Source: Streblospio benedicti (taxonomy: Eukaryota > Annelida > Polychaeta > Spionida > Spionidae). Taken from it: a DNA stretch of 64,000 nucleotides. Location of the stretch: NCBI GenBank assembly GCA_019095985.1, contig CM032662.1, forward strand, positions 20,547,780-20,611,779, written 5' to 3'. Shown piece after piece: positions 10,431-43,802 of the stretch. A model generated the notes under the pieces. The model was given only the letters and a program-made list of their open reading frames with translations, searched no databases and had not been told where the DNA came from. Position numbers and translations under genes: made by a program. The stretch's first letter is position 1; each line of letters begins with the position of its first letter.

Positions 10431-13400
10431 TTAATTTTCATCTGCTGAACTGTACATTGATTGATTACGCCTTTTAAATTTCTTGGGCTTAACTGGAGAA
10501 TCAGATTGACTGCTATTCCCACCAGCATCTGTACTTTCTGTTTCACTGGCAATCGAATCATTTAGTGATGGACTGGATCTTTTCTGCAATTTATGTACGG
10601 GGGTACTCGCAACTACTGGTGAACCTTCAAGAGGTTGTAAAATCAGAGGTGACAAATTACTGTGTGAACGTGGCTTCTGAGAAATTATTGGAGTGCTGGA
10701 TCCTTGTAAATTGTTTTTATTAATGGATAGTTCAAGTTCTTGTGTTTCACCAGTGTTACTAATGGGAACCTGTAAAGAAAAGCTTTCACACATTTTTGAA
10801 ACTGATGAGGAATCATTCAACTCAACATTTTCAGAAGCACAATGACTAGAATTACTATTATCTAAAACATCTTGATCTGCACTTGAAGCAGCATCTTCCT
10901 CATCATCCGAAAGTGATATTTCATCTGGATTACTCGTAGTGTTAAATGTTCCATCAGTAGTATGGTCCAATGAAGAGTCTATGAAAGTTGAACTTTCTCT
11001 GTCATCCACATCACTGGTTGTTCCATCATCCATAATTGCACTGTCTTCACACTTGGAATTATCTACAACACTTAAATCTAACTCTTCCATTGAATGTTTT
11101 TGGATGCCAGAAAACACAGAGAAAGGATCTGTGATATCTAACATGGTAATTAACAACTCAGTTTGTGGATTGATTTCTATTTGAGGCAATGGTGCTTTGT
11201 AACCCTTGGCATTTTCTTTAGTTGGATTAAAAACTTTTGTTTCATCAAATTCCCCTGGTGGTGGTATTGTAAAATTTCCCTGAAAATCCTCTTCAATGAT
11301 TTTCTTTTGTTCTTCTGTTGCAACATGACTAAAAATAAAGCAAAAAACATATAGATAGGGTAAATCTCAAAAGTGCTTCTTACTAAGTTGATAGTGTAAT
11401 TCATTTTCTTTAGTAGATGAACATAGATTACATTTCAATACAACTAACAGGTTTCATAGATAATCTACTTGCTATAAGAAGCACTAAAAACTTAAAATTG
11501 AAATGCATACACTACCTTTTACCATGTGACCTATTTCTGGCAATATAAGAGTTGTATTTTTGGAGATTGAGAAGATGGTTTGTTGCTTTTAGAATACAAA
11601 GCCATTCAGGGTCTAGTGACAATGAAGGAACCTTTGGAGATTCATTTGGAAAGTCAACAACCTGTAACATATGTATGTTAAACATAGTTCTAAGAAAAAT
11701 ACATTTATGCATACATTAGTTATTAGCAAAATATGTGCATGTATACATTTATGATATAATTTCAATAAAAGATACAATATATCACCCCAGTAGTGTGACA
11801 TTTATTTTAAAGGACCTATGTGATGTGCCCCGAGTTTCACGGGGTGCAAAATGTGTAATATGCATATGTAATATTGAAAATTATACTAGCCTGTAGAAAC
11901 TGTCTGAATGGAAGACATTTATCTAGTGAAAGGAATTTAGTAATTTTGTCGCCAGATTCCTGCATGGAAAGGAACATAACACAAAATCAAATGTAACATT
12001 AAAATTAAGAAAATGGCAAAAAATAATGATGAAAATATAAATCTGGATTAATCATAAATTTAGTGTATTTTTGAAAAGCTGTTCTTACACTATGCTGTAC
12101 TTTTGCAGCAAATTTCACATGAAGGTGAGCTGCAAACCAATATTTTGGCTGCATCTCATAGAGAAGTTCTTCAAGAGGTTTGCTTCCTAGAGTATTAGAT
12201 TTCACTTCATCCTGAAAGAATTTCTTCTTTCTGAGCAATTGGTTCACATTTCCGTAATTATAGATACCACAAGGCCAGTCATGAGAAAGCATGATATCCA
12301 CAGGTTCTTTTATCTACAACATATTTATTTAAATATATGGTTTCATCACATAAAGCAGAACCCGCACTAAGATCCACCTCTATAGAGACCACTTCTACCA
12401 TTTTTTAGGTTGTAAGCCTTCATTTAAGAGTAAGAGATAAGGCGACCACCTCTATTTTAGACCTCATGACTGATATCAAATGGTTCTACTGTATTTCCTA
12501 AATTCATAACAATTCACATAAATAGCAAAACTTCTAGTACATCTTTGTCAACTAAGCAAATAAAGCTTAAATTAGAAAATACATACAAATTGGAACCAAA
12601 TATTCGATGATATATAGTTATACATATACAAATCATATACATATACATGTACATACATGCATTATACCTGTTTTAATCTATAAATTTCCAACTCCCTTGT
12701 GTGATAACAGGATCTTATGGAGTTGGCATCATAAGGAGGCCTTTCAAAATGTCCTGAAAATATAGTTCTTTTGACAATATACATGTACTAAGATTTACAA
12801 ACACTATTATCTATATAGTAGTAGTAATCTGTATGGTATAGTGTTCGTAAACCATAGTAGTAAACATACCAACCCCCATGACCCCATCCCATGATGCTGG
12901 GGCTCATGATACTGTGTATGTAAGAAGTAGAGCTGACAAAACAGTCAACGCTTCGAAGCATCATTGTAAGAGCCAAAGCTTCGAATTGTAAAACAGGATT
13001 CTAATATTTCGCTTTGTATTAACTTGCAAGGGACTGGTTATTCAAGTTCATTACATAACATCTAAACTCTTCAGGTGGGAATTATGCAACAGCGTATTAC
13101 ATGTTTATCAGTTAAATGGTCAAATACAACGATTAGTATATAGACAATAGCAGGATCACGGATAAGTACCCGTTCTATCGTCTGAGACAGGTATCTGTGT
13201 TGTCAGGACAGGTAAAAATTTTGAGTTACTTGTCCTTTGAACGAGTATTCTCAGTCATCCCAGATATCAGTTTCAATTGTAATTACATGTCTGTCGATTT
13301 GGACGCGTAAATCTTAGTTAGGAGGGGGGGTATATTTTTCAGGATACCCGTCCTATGGACAAGTATAATTTTTTTCCTATTCATGGCCCTGTGATAGGGG

Positions 13401-15558
13401 AAAAAATTCTATAATAATATCGGATCCTTTGTTGCGTATTTTGAGTTATGATCTCTTTCAATATTTTATTTTCATTTTTTTAAATAATATTGCACTCTGT
13501 AAAACTGATTCCTGTTGATGAAGTTCTACAGGATGCCCCGGCTCCCATTAATGTCGAAGCTTCAATCATTGAAATTTGATAAAATTGACATCTCTAGTAT
13601 TAGAAGCCATTATTCTCTCAAATGTAAAATTAGATGTCTGTGGTTAGAAATTAAATGAAAATCATCTAGTTGCATAATTTCACGTCACCACACATTTTAT
13701 TGAATAAGAAAACAAGATGGCATTTTCTCATATATAAAATTGCCATTTCTTTACACTTAAAATTAGAAGGGTATCCTTTATGGATACTTACTTCAACAGA
13801 ACAAATATTCTTATGAATGTACATGAACTTTTGAAAGAACACTTTGACAGAACATATTATATTAGCTAATTTAACCAGATGCTTTCTCCACAGTATGTAG
13901 GCATCAAGTGATTGAGCTATGATTACTGTAAGGATAGTAAGATGTGTAAAAGGTTTATTAAAATGAAATCGTTGAAACAGATGAAAATCCAATTTCAAAA
14001 TGCATACCTTTATAATAATCCACTCCTTTGTGAATGCCAGATACGCCAGCAATTCTAACCCCTCCAAAATTAAGAACACCAGCATAGCCTTAAATACATG
14101 AAAAAATGATTCATATTAAAAATGGACAGTATACATAAACATATATACCCAGTATATACATAAATTGAAAAAAAAAAAACTCGAAAATAAATTAGGGTGC
14201 ATACTGGCCCTTGCTTTACTCACCCATATAATAGATATTTTTTGCAACCCATCCTCCATACGGTAGTTGCTGTAAATAGTTTGATGCTTCATGATTACCG
14301 CCAATAAAAATTGTTAAAACAGGAGCTTCTTTTTCACCACTGTAATACCTTTTAAAACAACGCACAACTTTATATTTGAGTTCATCAGATTATTTAAGAA
14401 ATCCATAAATCTTATTCATATATGTAGGCTGGGATTTTCTTACGTCTTTCCTAAATTTAGGATTCCTACGCACAATTTAAATGGGCTCAAAGAGCTCTTT
14501 CTAACTGTTTTTTCAAAAAAAAAAATGAAACTATTATTTTTTATGGGTTTCCCCAGTGTTAACAAGAATCTCTCTGTAGCCTCCCAGCAAATGAGTCTTT
14601 TTGCATTAACTTTTTATAATTTCAATAAATATTGTTTGTAAATGGGATATTAATCTAAAATTAAATCAGGTGTACTTCAGTCAAGCTACATACTTGTAGA
14701 AGGTATTCAATTTCTTATGCTGCATTGGTACAGCCATTGCATGAAAATCAGTTTTATTCCTAATGGCTTGGAAATCTCCACAAATCAACAATAAGTCAAC
14801 CTAAAATTATAGACATGGACATAATTATGAACTAATATGAAACTAAAAGTGATGTGTTAGAAACACTTTTTAATTGTATATTCCACCCACACCCAGTTTA
14901 TTCAGAAAAAAGTATTCAACTTATTCTATCAGATGCGCGCATCAACAGACACGCACTTTCAAACCAACACCTACTAATTCAGTGACATGTCGGTTTACCA
15001 GCAAGCGCATCTATGATCTAAATAATCATACGATGTTTTTTTAGGGAACCAAAATTAAACATTCTTATGACCTATTTAAGACTTTCTCAAAATCAAAACA
15101 AGACATTTATGACAATAAACCACACAACTCCAATTGCATGTAAGTTAACTCATAAGCATTTATATTAATGGCAATATAAATGTGACTGAGAATTTTAAAA
15201 ATTACAATAACTATGCACAATGTAAAGAAAATGAAGGCCTTCTTAAGACTACTGCTAGCAAAATGAGACTTCTTACTAGCTATTATTTTCCCCCAATACA
15301 AAACAAGACTTTAAGGATCCCTAGACACACCCTGTATTAACAGAATTCATGGAAAGTGTATGGTTATTTTAACCAATAAAAAAATAAAGGATCATGTGAT
15401 ACATTCATAAGTGTATGACTATAACACTTCACTTTTTAAACTATAGATGATCTACATTGCATCCACACCTTTATTTTGTCTCTTTGTTCAATCTGCTCTA
15501 TGGTTTCATAGATCTCATCTAATGCTCCATGGCAACATCCCTCTACTGCAATTTTCAT
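10431..15558 (-). CDS. DBR1: RNA lariat debranching enzyme DBR1, complete, 9 coding exons
   Basis: Metallophosphoesterase that cuts the 2'-5' bond of excised intron lariats in the nucleus. Exons (minus strand, in order): 15469-15558, 14694-14800, 14224-14348, 14008-14088, 12668-12753, 12089-12313, 11891-11959, 11516-11661, 10431-11328; 608 residues, phases consistent throughout. The start at 15558 is fixed by the family N-terminus [11 protein letters not shown]. Diagnostic motifs follow in order: [24 protein letters not shown] (metal-binding GNHE), [59 protein letters not shown] and [11 protein letters not shown]. The last exon encodes a long acidic, Ser-rich, probably disordered tail ending near a basic KPKKFKRR cluster (a possible nuclear import signal). 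The human protein is 544 residues; the extra length is in this tail. Intron 7 needs a GC donor (see findings). Confidence 0.97.
11881..11896 (-). other. Non-canonical GC splice donor, DBR1 intron 7
   Basis: On the minus strand the exon ends ...FLQ at CTACAG (11891-11896) and the intron begins gctagt. The next exon begins at 11661 with VVDF after a normal ttacag acceptor. Only this junction gives the conserved FLQ-VVDF continuity (FLQILEI in human DBR1) in frame. The GT a few bases further in (agtataa) would alter the protein and shift phase. Confidence 0.75.
12783..12905. repeat. Palindromic miniature element, copy 2, in DBR1 intron 4
   Basis: Same element as at 5350-5488 and in the same orientation: atttacaaacacta, the ctatatagtagtagtaat centre, tatggtatagtgtt(t/c)gtaaa, then catgatgctgggg. 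The left arm is shortened. On the minus-strand transcript it begins about 30 nt upstream of the acceptor before exon 5 (exon start 12753), so it overlaps the expected branch-point zone. Confidence 0.7.
12906..14007 (-). other. Remainder of DBR1 intron 4
   Basis: Non-coding. The part around 13150-13400 contains ggacaagt/acttgtcc words like those in the hAT-like element at 15.6-17.0 kb, and ends with cctattcatggccctg, which resembles a decayed CAGGG-type transposon end. No exon is visible. Confidence 0.35.
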
Positions 15559-15602
15559 TTTCTAGTTTCTGAAGAAGAAAAAAAGATAATAATCACAATG
15601 AT

Positions 15603-17015
15603 CAGGGTGCGACCTTAGGAAAAATGATTGTTTGGTTCCGGTAACATGATTTTGAAAAATAGGTTAGTAAGGTAGGTAATTTTTTTTTCTTCATATTTTT
15701 TACCGAAAAAAATTAGGTTAGGTAGGGGCCACTTCTTTTTTTTAATCCACATAGAAAACGAAAGTGACTGCACACACAACATGATGGTAAAATTAAACAA
15801 AAACGATGAATTACATATGATTTTTTATTGGATTGCTAAAATTAGTATATTATTCTATGTCTGAATCCATAGGTTCGAAGTTTTTATAAAAAAACTCAAT
15901 AAAAAGATTAGGTTAGGGGGTTAAAATGGGTTAGCTAGGGTTACCGGAACCACAGGATCATTTTTTCTAGGCCTTAACTAAGTTGGACCACTTGTCCATC
16001 GGGCAAAACAATTTTTATTCACTTGCCTGAAGAAAAAGTTACTTGCCAAAAGAAAAAATGAGATTTTTTGTTTGTTTTATGATGAGGGGAAATATACCTA
16101 TTTCAAGATGTGAGAATGGCCTTTGATTTTTTATGAGAAATGAGAATAGGGGTCCATTTCCTTTGAGAATTGTGAGAAATTATAAAACTGTGAAATGAGA
16201 ATGGTTAGAAAATTAATGAGATTGGTCCTGGATTTTTGTTGAGATTTGAGAATGGGGTAGGGTATAGTTCCCCCTCTATGATTAAAACGTTCTCTATTTC
16301 AATACAGCAAAAAAACAATACAATACAGTAATATTTTTATAGCGCAAATTCCAATAAATGAGAAATTTTCTGTTGTAACTTTATTTAATCAAATACAGGA
16401 TTAAAATACAATTTTTTTCTGTTGAACAATTCTTTTTTGAAAGGCTAAAGCAATTGTGCGTGATGCCTCCTCTATCTTAACTTTATTACTAGTTGGAACT
16501 GTTTCTTTATTCTCACATTTTTTGGTACTTGTTTCAAAAAACGAAACTTTTGTATTAACTTATTAAACACAAATGTAATTACTTATAACTTTAAATGACC
16601 GTTGAAATATATTCCACTAAACACACAAAATGACATATAGCCTATCAGGATGTCTAGCAGTGCCCATTTAAATGAGGTCACTTACTCAAGATATCCCTTG
16701 ATGATTAAAAATGGTGTAATATTTATAAAGCTATATGTAGTTAGATCTAGCTACATTTTACTTTGTGTGTGCAAAAATCAATAGATGTCTGGATTCTGGG
16801 GTCATTGGGTGCAATTTGCTCATGAACCTGGAGAAGTTGACCTCACCACAGATAGGTCATTGTTGACAATTTCCTAAGGACAAATTGGTTCAAAGCCAGT
16901 TACAAGTGAGGCATTTTATCAGTTTGCCCAGTGGACGGGTAAATTTACACAGCACTCGTCCAGCTGCCAAATTCACCAGTCTACACGGGTGGACGGGTGC
17001 TAAGGTCGCACCCTG
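15603..17015. mobile_element. hAT-like non-autonomous DNA transposon, 1.4 kb
   Basis: Ends with perfect 16-bp inverted repeats: cagggtgcgaccttag at 15603-15618 and its reverse complement at 17000-17015. The CAGGG start is typical of hAT transposons. The flanks share ATGAT on both sides, but the full 8-bp duplication usual for hAT is not exact, so the family is a probable call. The interior has no transposase; it is AT-rich with direct words such as cacttg and acgggt near the ends. It lies 45 bp upstream of the DBR1 start codon, probably within or next to its 5' UTR or promoter. Confidence 0.75.
15616..15970. repeat. Miniature element nested in the hAT-like transposon
   Basis: About 29-bp inverted repeats: aggaaaaatgattg...ggttccggtaac at the left and its near-exact reverse complement (gttaccggaaccacaggatc...) at 15940-15970. 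The words acctta and gcctta flank it. It was probably inserted into, or captured at, the left end of the larger element. No coding content. Confidence 0.6.
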
Positions 17016-17017
17016 AT

Positions 17018-18965
17018 GATAATGAGGGGAAAATGGATAATGATAAAGATAATATGATGAAAAATTCTGTAACATAAAGTAATGGTAATATAATGCCACA
17101 TTCTCTCTAGTGGCATATAGTATTATAGATTCTCACCATAAGCAAGAAAATAATGACGATTGTCTGATAAAATCATGAATAGGTTAAGAAGCGCTATACT
17201 GGTTATGGTGGCCAGAGAAGTCTTGTCACATTATATAATGTATTGTAATTGAACCTTGTCCCCCTTTCAAAATCCTACGTCTCACCCAGGAGCTAGCTAA
17301 GTATATATGGTCTCTTGTTGTATTGCCTAAATGAGCTCTTAATTCAATATGTGTGGCCCACACTATCTACCCCGAACAGATCCCAGATCACACTTTTTAT
17401 TTGCATCGCCTGTCAGTGCTGTCAGTTTCTAATAAATTTTATTGTATGCATTAAATCTACATTTCCACATATTGCTCCATTATTTTTCTTACAAAGTTCA
17501 TATCATTGTATACTAAGTAGCTACCAGGACATAAAAAGACAATTTTGGGCATTATCTGTTGAGAGGTGGTGGGGTATTTAGTTTTGTTCTGTCACATATA
17601 TACGAATGGGGGAGGGGGGCGGATCGGAAATTCATATTACATAAGGGAAGGGATGTTGCATGTTATGTTTGTGAAACCATGGGGGGGAGTCATGATGGAC
17701 TTGCGAACATGTGCGTGTATGTGGAAGGGGGGGTCGTGTCTTAAACTTCCGACCCCCCCGTCTCACTTGATGACTCATCCCTAAGTATATAGAAATAACT
17801 GATTGATGTCAATTGTGTCACTGTCCAGTATATATACCGACATCACACATTACAAGAGGACAGATAACATGAAAATCCCTATAATATCGCTTATATATCC
17901 AGCGTTAGAGCATATTTTCCAGGTTTCTTATTTTATAATTTAATTTAAAGATCATTATAAAAAAAACTCTATTATTAAATTAAGACATTGCCTACTGGGA
18001 AAATCCAATCAATGATGTATTTTACGATATTTTATGCAAAATAACGATAATATGTTGACTATGTTTGAATTTTGAATTGTTATTTATTTCGAGCATAAAT
18101 GTTTTATAATAACTTTTAGGAATGCCAAGGTAACCGGCAGGAGCTTGCTCATAAACGTGTCTTAATTAGGGTGAGATGCAGGCTGGTGGTAAATAACACA
18201 ATGCATGACTAGCTTATACCCGTGGGGATGACCACTCAGTCTCATTCCCTATTTCCTAAGTAAACACCGCCCATACGCCAACCCTCGCCCATTATTGTAC
18301 AAAACATTGCTTGCATAGTATGGGTCTGCAGACTTTGCACTGTCCTGACATCCATAACCCAGTACAGTACCATGTGCTGTTCTAACAGCATAGGCATATC
18401 CAGTGGCTAGGGTGGGGTGGGGTGGGGGCTCCTTTCCCCCAATTTTCCACCAAAATACCTTATTTTCAAAGGGTTTTTGGAATGTTCACTTTCAATCACG
18501 CATACAAAAACCATGAGATCCCTGAAATACCCCCTACCCCCTATTCTGGAAACCAGGATCTTCCACAGAAAAAACACCAAACCACACAACTAGTTACCTA
18601 CCACTATTGCAACAATCTCCAACCCCCATTCTGACACCACCCGCCACAATTCTGATAGTGCCCTGTCCACTTTACCAATATCTTCCATACACTAGCTATT
18701 CAACAAAACATGTAGCATAGCAGGTCTACAGCATCCACACTGACCTGACATCCCACCTCTCATCCTGGTAGAACTCATCACAGACCCCCTTTCACATGTT
18801 CTTAACCTCTTGTACTGGCAGCACCCATCACTGTCATAGCAATCCCCACTCCTCCACCTATATAGTATGCATTAAATTCCAATCCTCTCTCTCTCAGCCC
18901 AGCTGTCTAATGGTAAACAGCAACTCGATTGCATTGAAAATTTGGTGAGTTATGCTAAATACATA
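17018..18965. other. Intergenic, no gene seen
   Basis: Between DBR1 and ICA1. Contains G-rich low-complexity patches at 17559-17760 and gtggggtgggg at 18411-18425. Overlapping short frames in the G-rich patch are composition artefacts. No splice-consistent exon, tRNA or clear element is visible. Confidence 0.4.
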
Positions 18966-20366
18966 TGAAACACATAGGGAATTAGTCTCATTTCACTCAT
19001 CACAAGCAGTTTTGGCAAGTGATAGATTTTTCCAGATCACCTGTCAAAAGTAATGAACACCATTCAAAGTGTGCAGGTAATGTTTTCGAGGCACAGATCA
19101 GGATATAGCAGTGTACCGTTCATGGTGTTATTATTGAAACCAGTGGCAAAGAAAAAATATATTCAATTCAATTCAATACACACCTGGCACTTTGGCGAAT
19201 ACCTCTTCATGTAAATAAACATGGCGCTTATGCCACTAGAATGCACCATACACATTATATGCATCATAAATTCTTAAACCCAAATCCTGCATAACTTTGC
19301 ACTTTAAGTGCTCAGCGCTATCACACTGCCGTGGAGGACAGGCAACTCTTAGGTAGACCTACAACTATTAAAGGTTGCAGGTTTTGCAGGTCTATAACTT
19401 TTTACCATTCATCAAAATACATAGATTCCGACACGAACATTTAGTAAACAAGTTAAGTGTCACACATGCCAGCTGACATATGCTATGAAAATTTATAAAA
19501 ATGTAAAATCTTTTTCAAAAAGTCAATTACGTGGAGAAATAAACTATTATGTAAGATATGTTTACAGCCCTCCTCGTCCCTGTTCATGACCTGTCTCTGT
19601 CCTCATATCTTTTTTCTATATACCAGTAACTTCACAGTGTTGTCCGCTTTCCTCACTATTAGAGTGTCTAAAAACGGAATGGAGCCAAGAGTGCAATTAC
19701 AGATCATGTTAAGCAGAACAATCGATCATGAGATAGACTGGGAGGAAGTCAGTGTGTTGGACAGAGAAAGTGACTGGAGGATAAGAACAACCAAGGAAGC
19801 GATCAAAATACGAGGACATAGACAGGTCATGAACAGGGACGAGGGGGGCTTTCAACTCTCTCATGTGTACAACCCGATTTTCTTTATCGGAAGTCGTGCA
19901 GATTGACCTGTCATGCGCAGAGAGATTTTGAAAAGGGCAACAGTAGTTGTTGAAATTGTCAATCAATGTAAGATTTTATTGTGTTGTGTAAAGATGAACT
20001 ATGTAAATATATATGGATTCCAACACGATGAACACATTCAAGGATATTATGTAAGACAATATTAGAGAGCTTCCAAAACCTTACTTTTCTAAATATTTCT
20101 GGGATAGCATGTAGCAGACCACAGAAGGTTGACTTTGTGCATTGTAGAGCCTATGGCGCTCAGGTGTCATGCCTGCATCTCTTTATCTTTGCCACTGGTT
20201 GTTATAGCACCATGAACGGTACACTGCTAAATCCCGAAAACATTACCTGCACACTATGAGTGATGCTCATTACTTTTGGCAGGTGATGTGGGAAAATTGA
20301 TCACCTGCCCAAACTGCTAGTACTAGTGATGAGTGAAATAAGAATAATTCCCCTTGTTTCACCAAC
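18966..20366 (+). mobile_element. Penelope-like element relic with inverted ends
   Basis: The outer arms, about 18966-19160 and 20180-20366, are inverted repeats of roughly 185 bp. They share tttcactcatcac, gtgtgcaggtaatgttttcg and cagtgtaccgttcatggtg. Between them the plus strand at about 19730-19900 encodes DWEEVSVLDRESDWRIRTTK, then RPxxN-like HRQVMNRDEGG and LSHVYNPI. This matches the C-terminal end of the GIY-YIG endonuclease domain of Penelope-like retroelements (ESDWxxRxxKEAIxIR...xxNRDxG). The stretch 19569-19610 is an inverted copy of 19810-19852, so two element ends may be joined head to head. Only the 3' end remains; reverse transcriptase is absent. Non-functional. Confidence 0.75.
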
Positions 20367-20754
20367 CATCTGCCATCTGCCATGATAAACTATTAATCTA
20401 ATAATACTGTTTACGTGGTATATGACTACCAAGATGTACTATTCATTTACCTTACAGCCTAGTAGGTATAAATGTTTTTTTATAAGCAATGTGTGTTTGC
20501 ATGGACACATAAGCTTAAGTGAGGTTCGTTTGTTGAGTTGTTAAGTTGATTGTTTAATTCCCGGTGGGGTCTGGCGTTGGGTGTTGAGCAAACTTATGCT
20601 CAACTGGTTGCACTGCGCAAGTTATTAACACTGTGTGCCATTGTTGCAATGCCCTCCATAAGATGGATTTTGATGAGCGGATTACATTTTAAATATGGGC
20701 ATGATAATAATAGTAATACGATGAACAATATACATCATGAGAAGTGAGGGTTCG

Positions 20755-21470
20755 CTAAGTCTAAGTCTAAGTCTAAGTCTAAGTCTAAATAAGTAGTTCC
20801 TAAATGCCCATAAGGGCCAACACGGAACGGAGTGATTGCTTATGGCTTGAAGGCGGCGAGCCGACTCTTGAAGGTGGTAGCAGAGCCAGCTGAAATTGTG
20901 TTGTCAGAGAGGGCATTCCACTCTGGAATAGTTCGCAGCACAAATGAGTTTGAGTACACCAGAGTCTTGGACCGGGGTCTGCGGATCTGATAGCTGTTTA
21001 TACGAGATGGCCTAGAGTTCAGGGTGAGGTCCACTTCACTGTGCTTCACCTGCACTTTACCAAAATAGATGTTGTACAGCAGGGCTAGGCGCAAGACTCT
21101 CCTTCTTTCCTCCAGCCCAGACCAGCCGAGATCCTGTAGGATTGCCGTAACACTAGTATGCGGCGAGTACGACGACTTTACCCATCTCGCTGCTTTTCTT
21201 TGGATTTTTTCAAGCTTTGCTCTGTCCTTCAATTTATGAGGGTCCCATATGGGTGCTGCGTATTCGAGACCCGAGCGGACAAGTGAAGTATAGGCTAGGC
21301 GTCTGGATGCTGATGGAGTGCCCCTGAGATTACGTCGTAGAAATCCCAGCTTTTGATTGCCTTTCTTGGCCACATAGTCCACGTGATGGGTCCAGGACAG
21401 GTCGTTGGAGATCCACACGCCTAAGTACTTGGCGGTGCTCACTATCCTTGTACTGTTAATGGTTTCACAA
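20755..21470 (-). mobile_element. 5'-truncated LINE, C-terminal end of ORF2, with (TTAGAC)n tail
   Basis: Minus-strand reading (about 21470 down to 20840) gives STAKYLGVWISNDLSWTHHV, LGFLRRNLRG, AYTSLVRSGLEYAAPIWDP, KLEKIQRKAARWV and LGWSGLEERRRVLRLALLYN, and ends with a stop at 20840. This is the region after the reverse transcriptase core of non-LTR retrotransposons that have the YLGV...LEYAAPIWDP signature. The frame is open for about 200 codons, so the insertion is young. The minus-strand 3' end finishes in five to six copies of TTAGAC (20755-20789), a microsatellite-type LINE tail. Classic 5' truncation. Confidence 0.9.
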
Positions 21471-22789
21471 TATCATGAATATGAATTACAATATATCCAT
21501 CACAGATGTGTTAAATATTAAAAAAACTTTCTAATAAACACATTTGATTTTAAGGTGTTCACATTTTATTTTTAGATTTAGTTGCGTAACAACTTACAAA
21601 ATAGGCTGTTGCATCCTCTGTTGTTAGTTATTTTATGCAGCGTTTTATTTAAAACATTCGTTATTTTCCGGAGGTCTGTTCATCCTCTACCAACAAATGC
21701 AAACTTTCTTGAATAGCGCATCGAAACCTTAACAATATAGACATTCTATGATTCGGTACTTTCCGTAATATTTATTAAATGGCTGCCAACACAACTTTTC
21801 CAAAAAGTAAGAATAATGTTAGTTTGGCAGTCACAGTATTATCCTTTTTAATTAATAAAGAGCACAACTGTGTACTTAAAACATTCTAATATCTTAAGGG
21901 GCAGTGTATTTTTGTTTGAAGACCTTCGTATTGTGAACAATTGTATTTTATTTAGGTGACGTTATAAAAGTGACAAAACAAAGTATACCAGACCCCTAGG
22001 GCCCTACTTCGAATTCATGCTGTTGTAATTATGTCGTGACAGACTTAGCAGTCTGCTTCTGTAAACCAAGGTAGTTATATGGAGGGCAATAATCTACTGG
22101 ACCACAGTCAATTGAATTGGTTTTTATACTTGGATCTAAACTTTAAGCACTGTTCCAGCATGCAGCTGTCATGGATATGGACATGATGGACATGGACATG
22201 CTAGCAATGTCCATGACACTTATCTAGATGTAACCAAATGCATATTGAAACAGTGTCAAATTATGTAACTTAAATGATGCTTTACATCTGGATGTCTGCT
22301 CTCAGAGTATTCTTTCGGCCTCACAAGAAACGACAAGTGGGCTTTAAATTTCCTTTAAACCATACGAGTTGCTCTCATTTTAGCAATCTATTACGTATCA
22401 GTTACAAATTTAAACCACTTTCACAATCAACACCATACATGTACTTTTAAATTATTATTGAACAGAGTAATAAAGTTCAATCACCATTGAGATTTGACAG
22501 GTTCTCCTGTAGATGTTTTCCTGTGGTCCCAATAACAAAAGATGAGGTCATTTATCATTGGAATCATTTACTATGGTCTATGCTTTACATCAAGCTATTC
22601 AGTTCGTAATGAATATTAATGTTTTTTACTCAAAGTATAGTTTTATTTCATGTGAAAGAAAATATTGGGGAATGGGTATAGTATAGTTGTAAAAAGAATG
22701 TTATTATATTTTCATGCAGCTGGATGCCTATAATGGTTAGATTTTGTGGATAGAAAAAAAGTTCTGATTATCCAAAGGCAATAGTAACA
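21471..22789 (+). promoter_or_regulatory. Upstream region and probable 5' UTR of ICA1
   Basis: Non-coding, AT-rich. The ICA1 start codon is at 22790, so transcription presumably begins within this interval. No TATA box or CpG-rich stretch stands out. A ggacatg-rich simple stretch (about 22170-22200) is the only repeat seen. Confidence 0.35.

Positions 22790-43802
<21,013 letters not shown>

Noticed and set aside
10939-11184. Plus-strand 81-codon frame
   Set aside because: Antisense shadow of the last DBR1 exon.
17559-17784. Overlapping Gly-rich short frames
   Set aside because: Result of a G-rich low-complexity patch; no domain, no splice context.
22170-22205. ggacatg-rich stretch upstream of ICA1 as a regulatory array
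   Set aside because: Only a few imperfect units; simple sequence is the better explanation.
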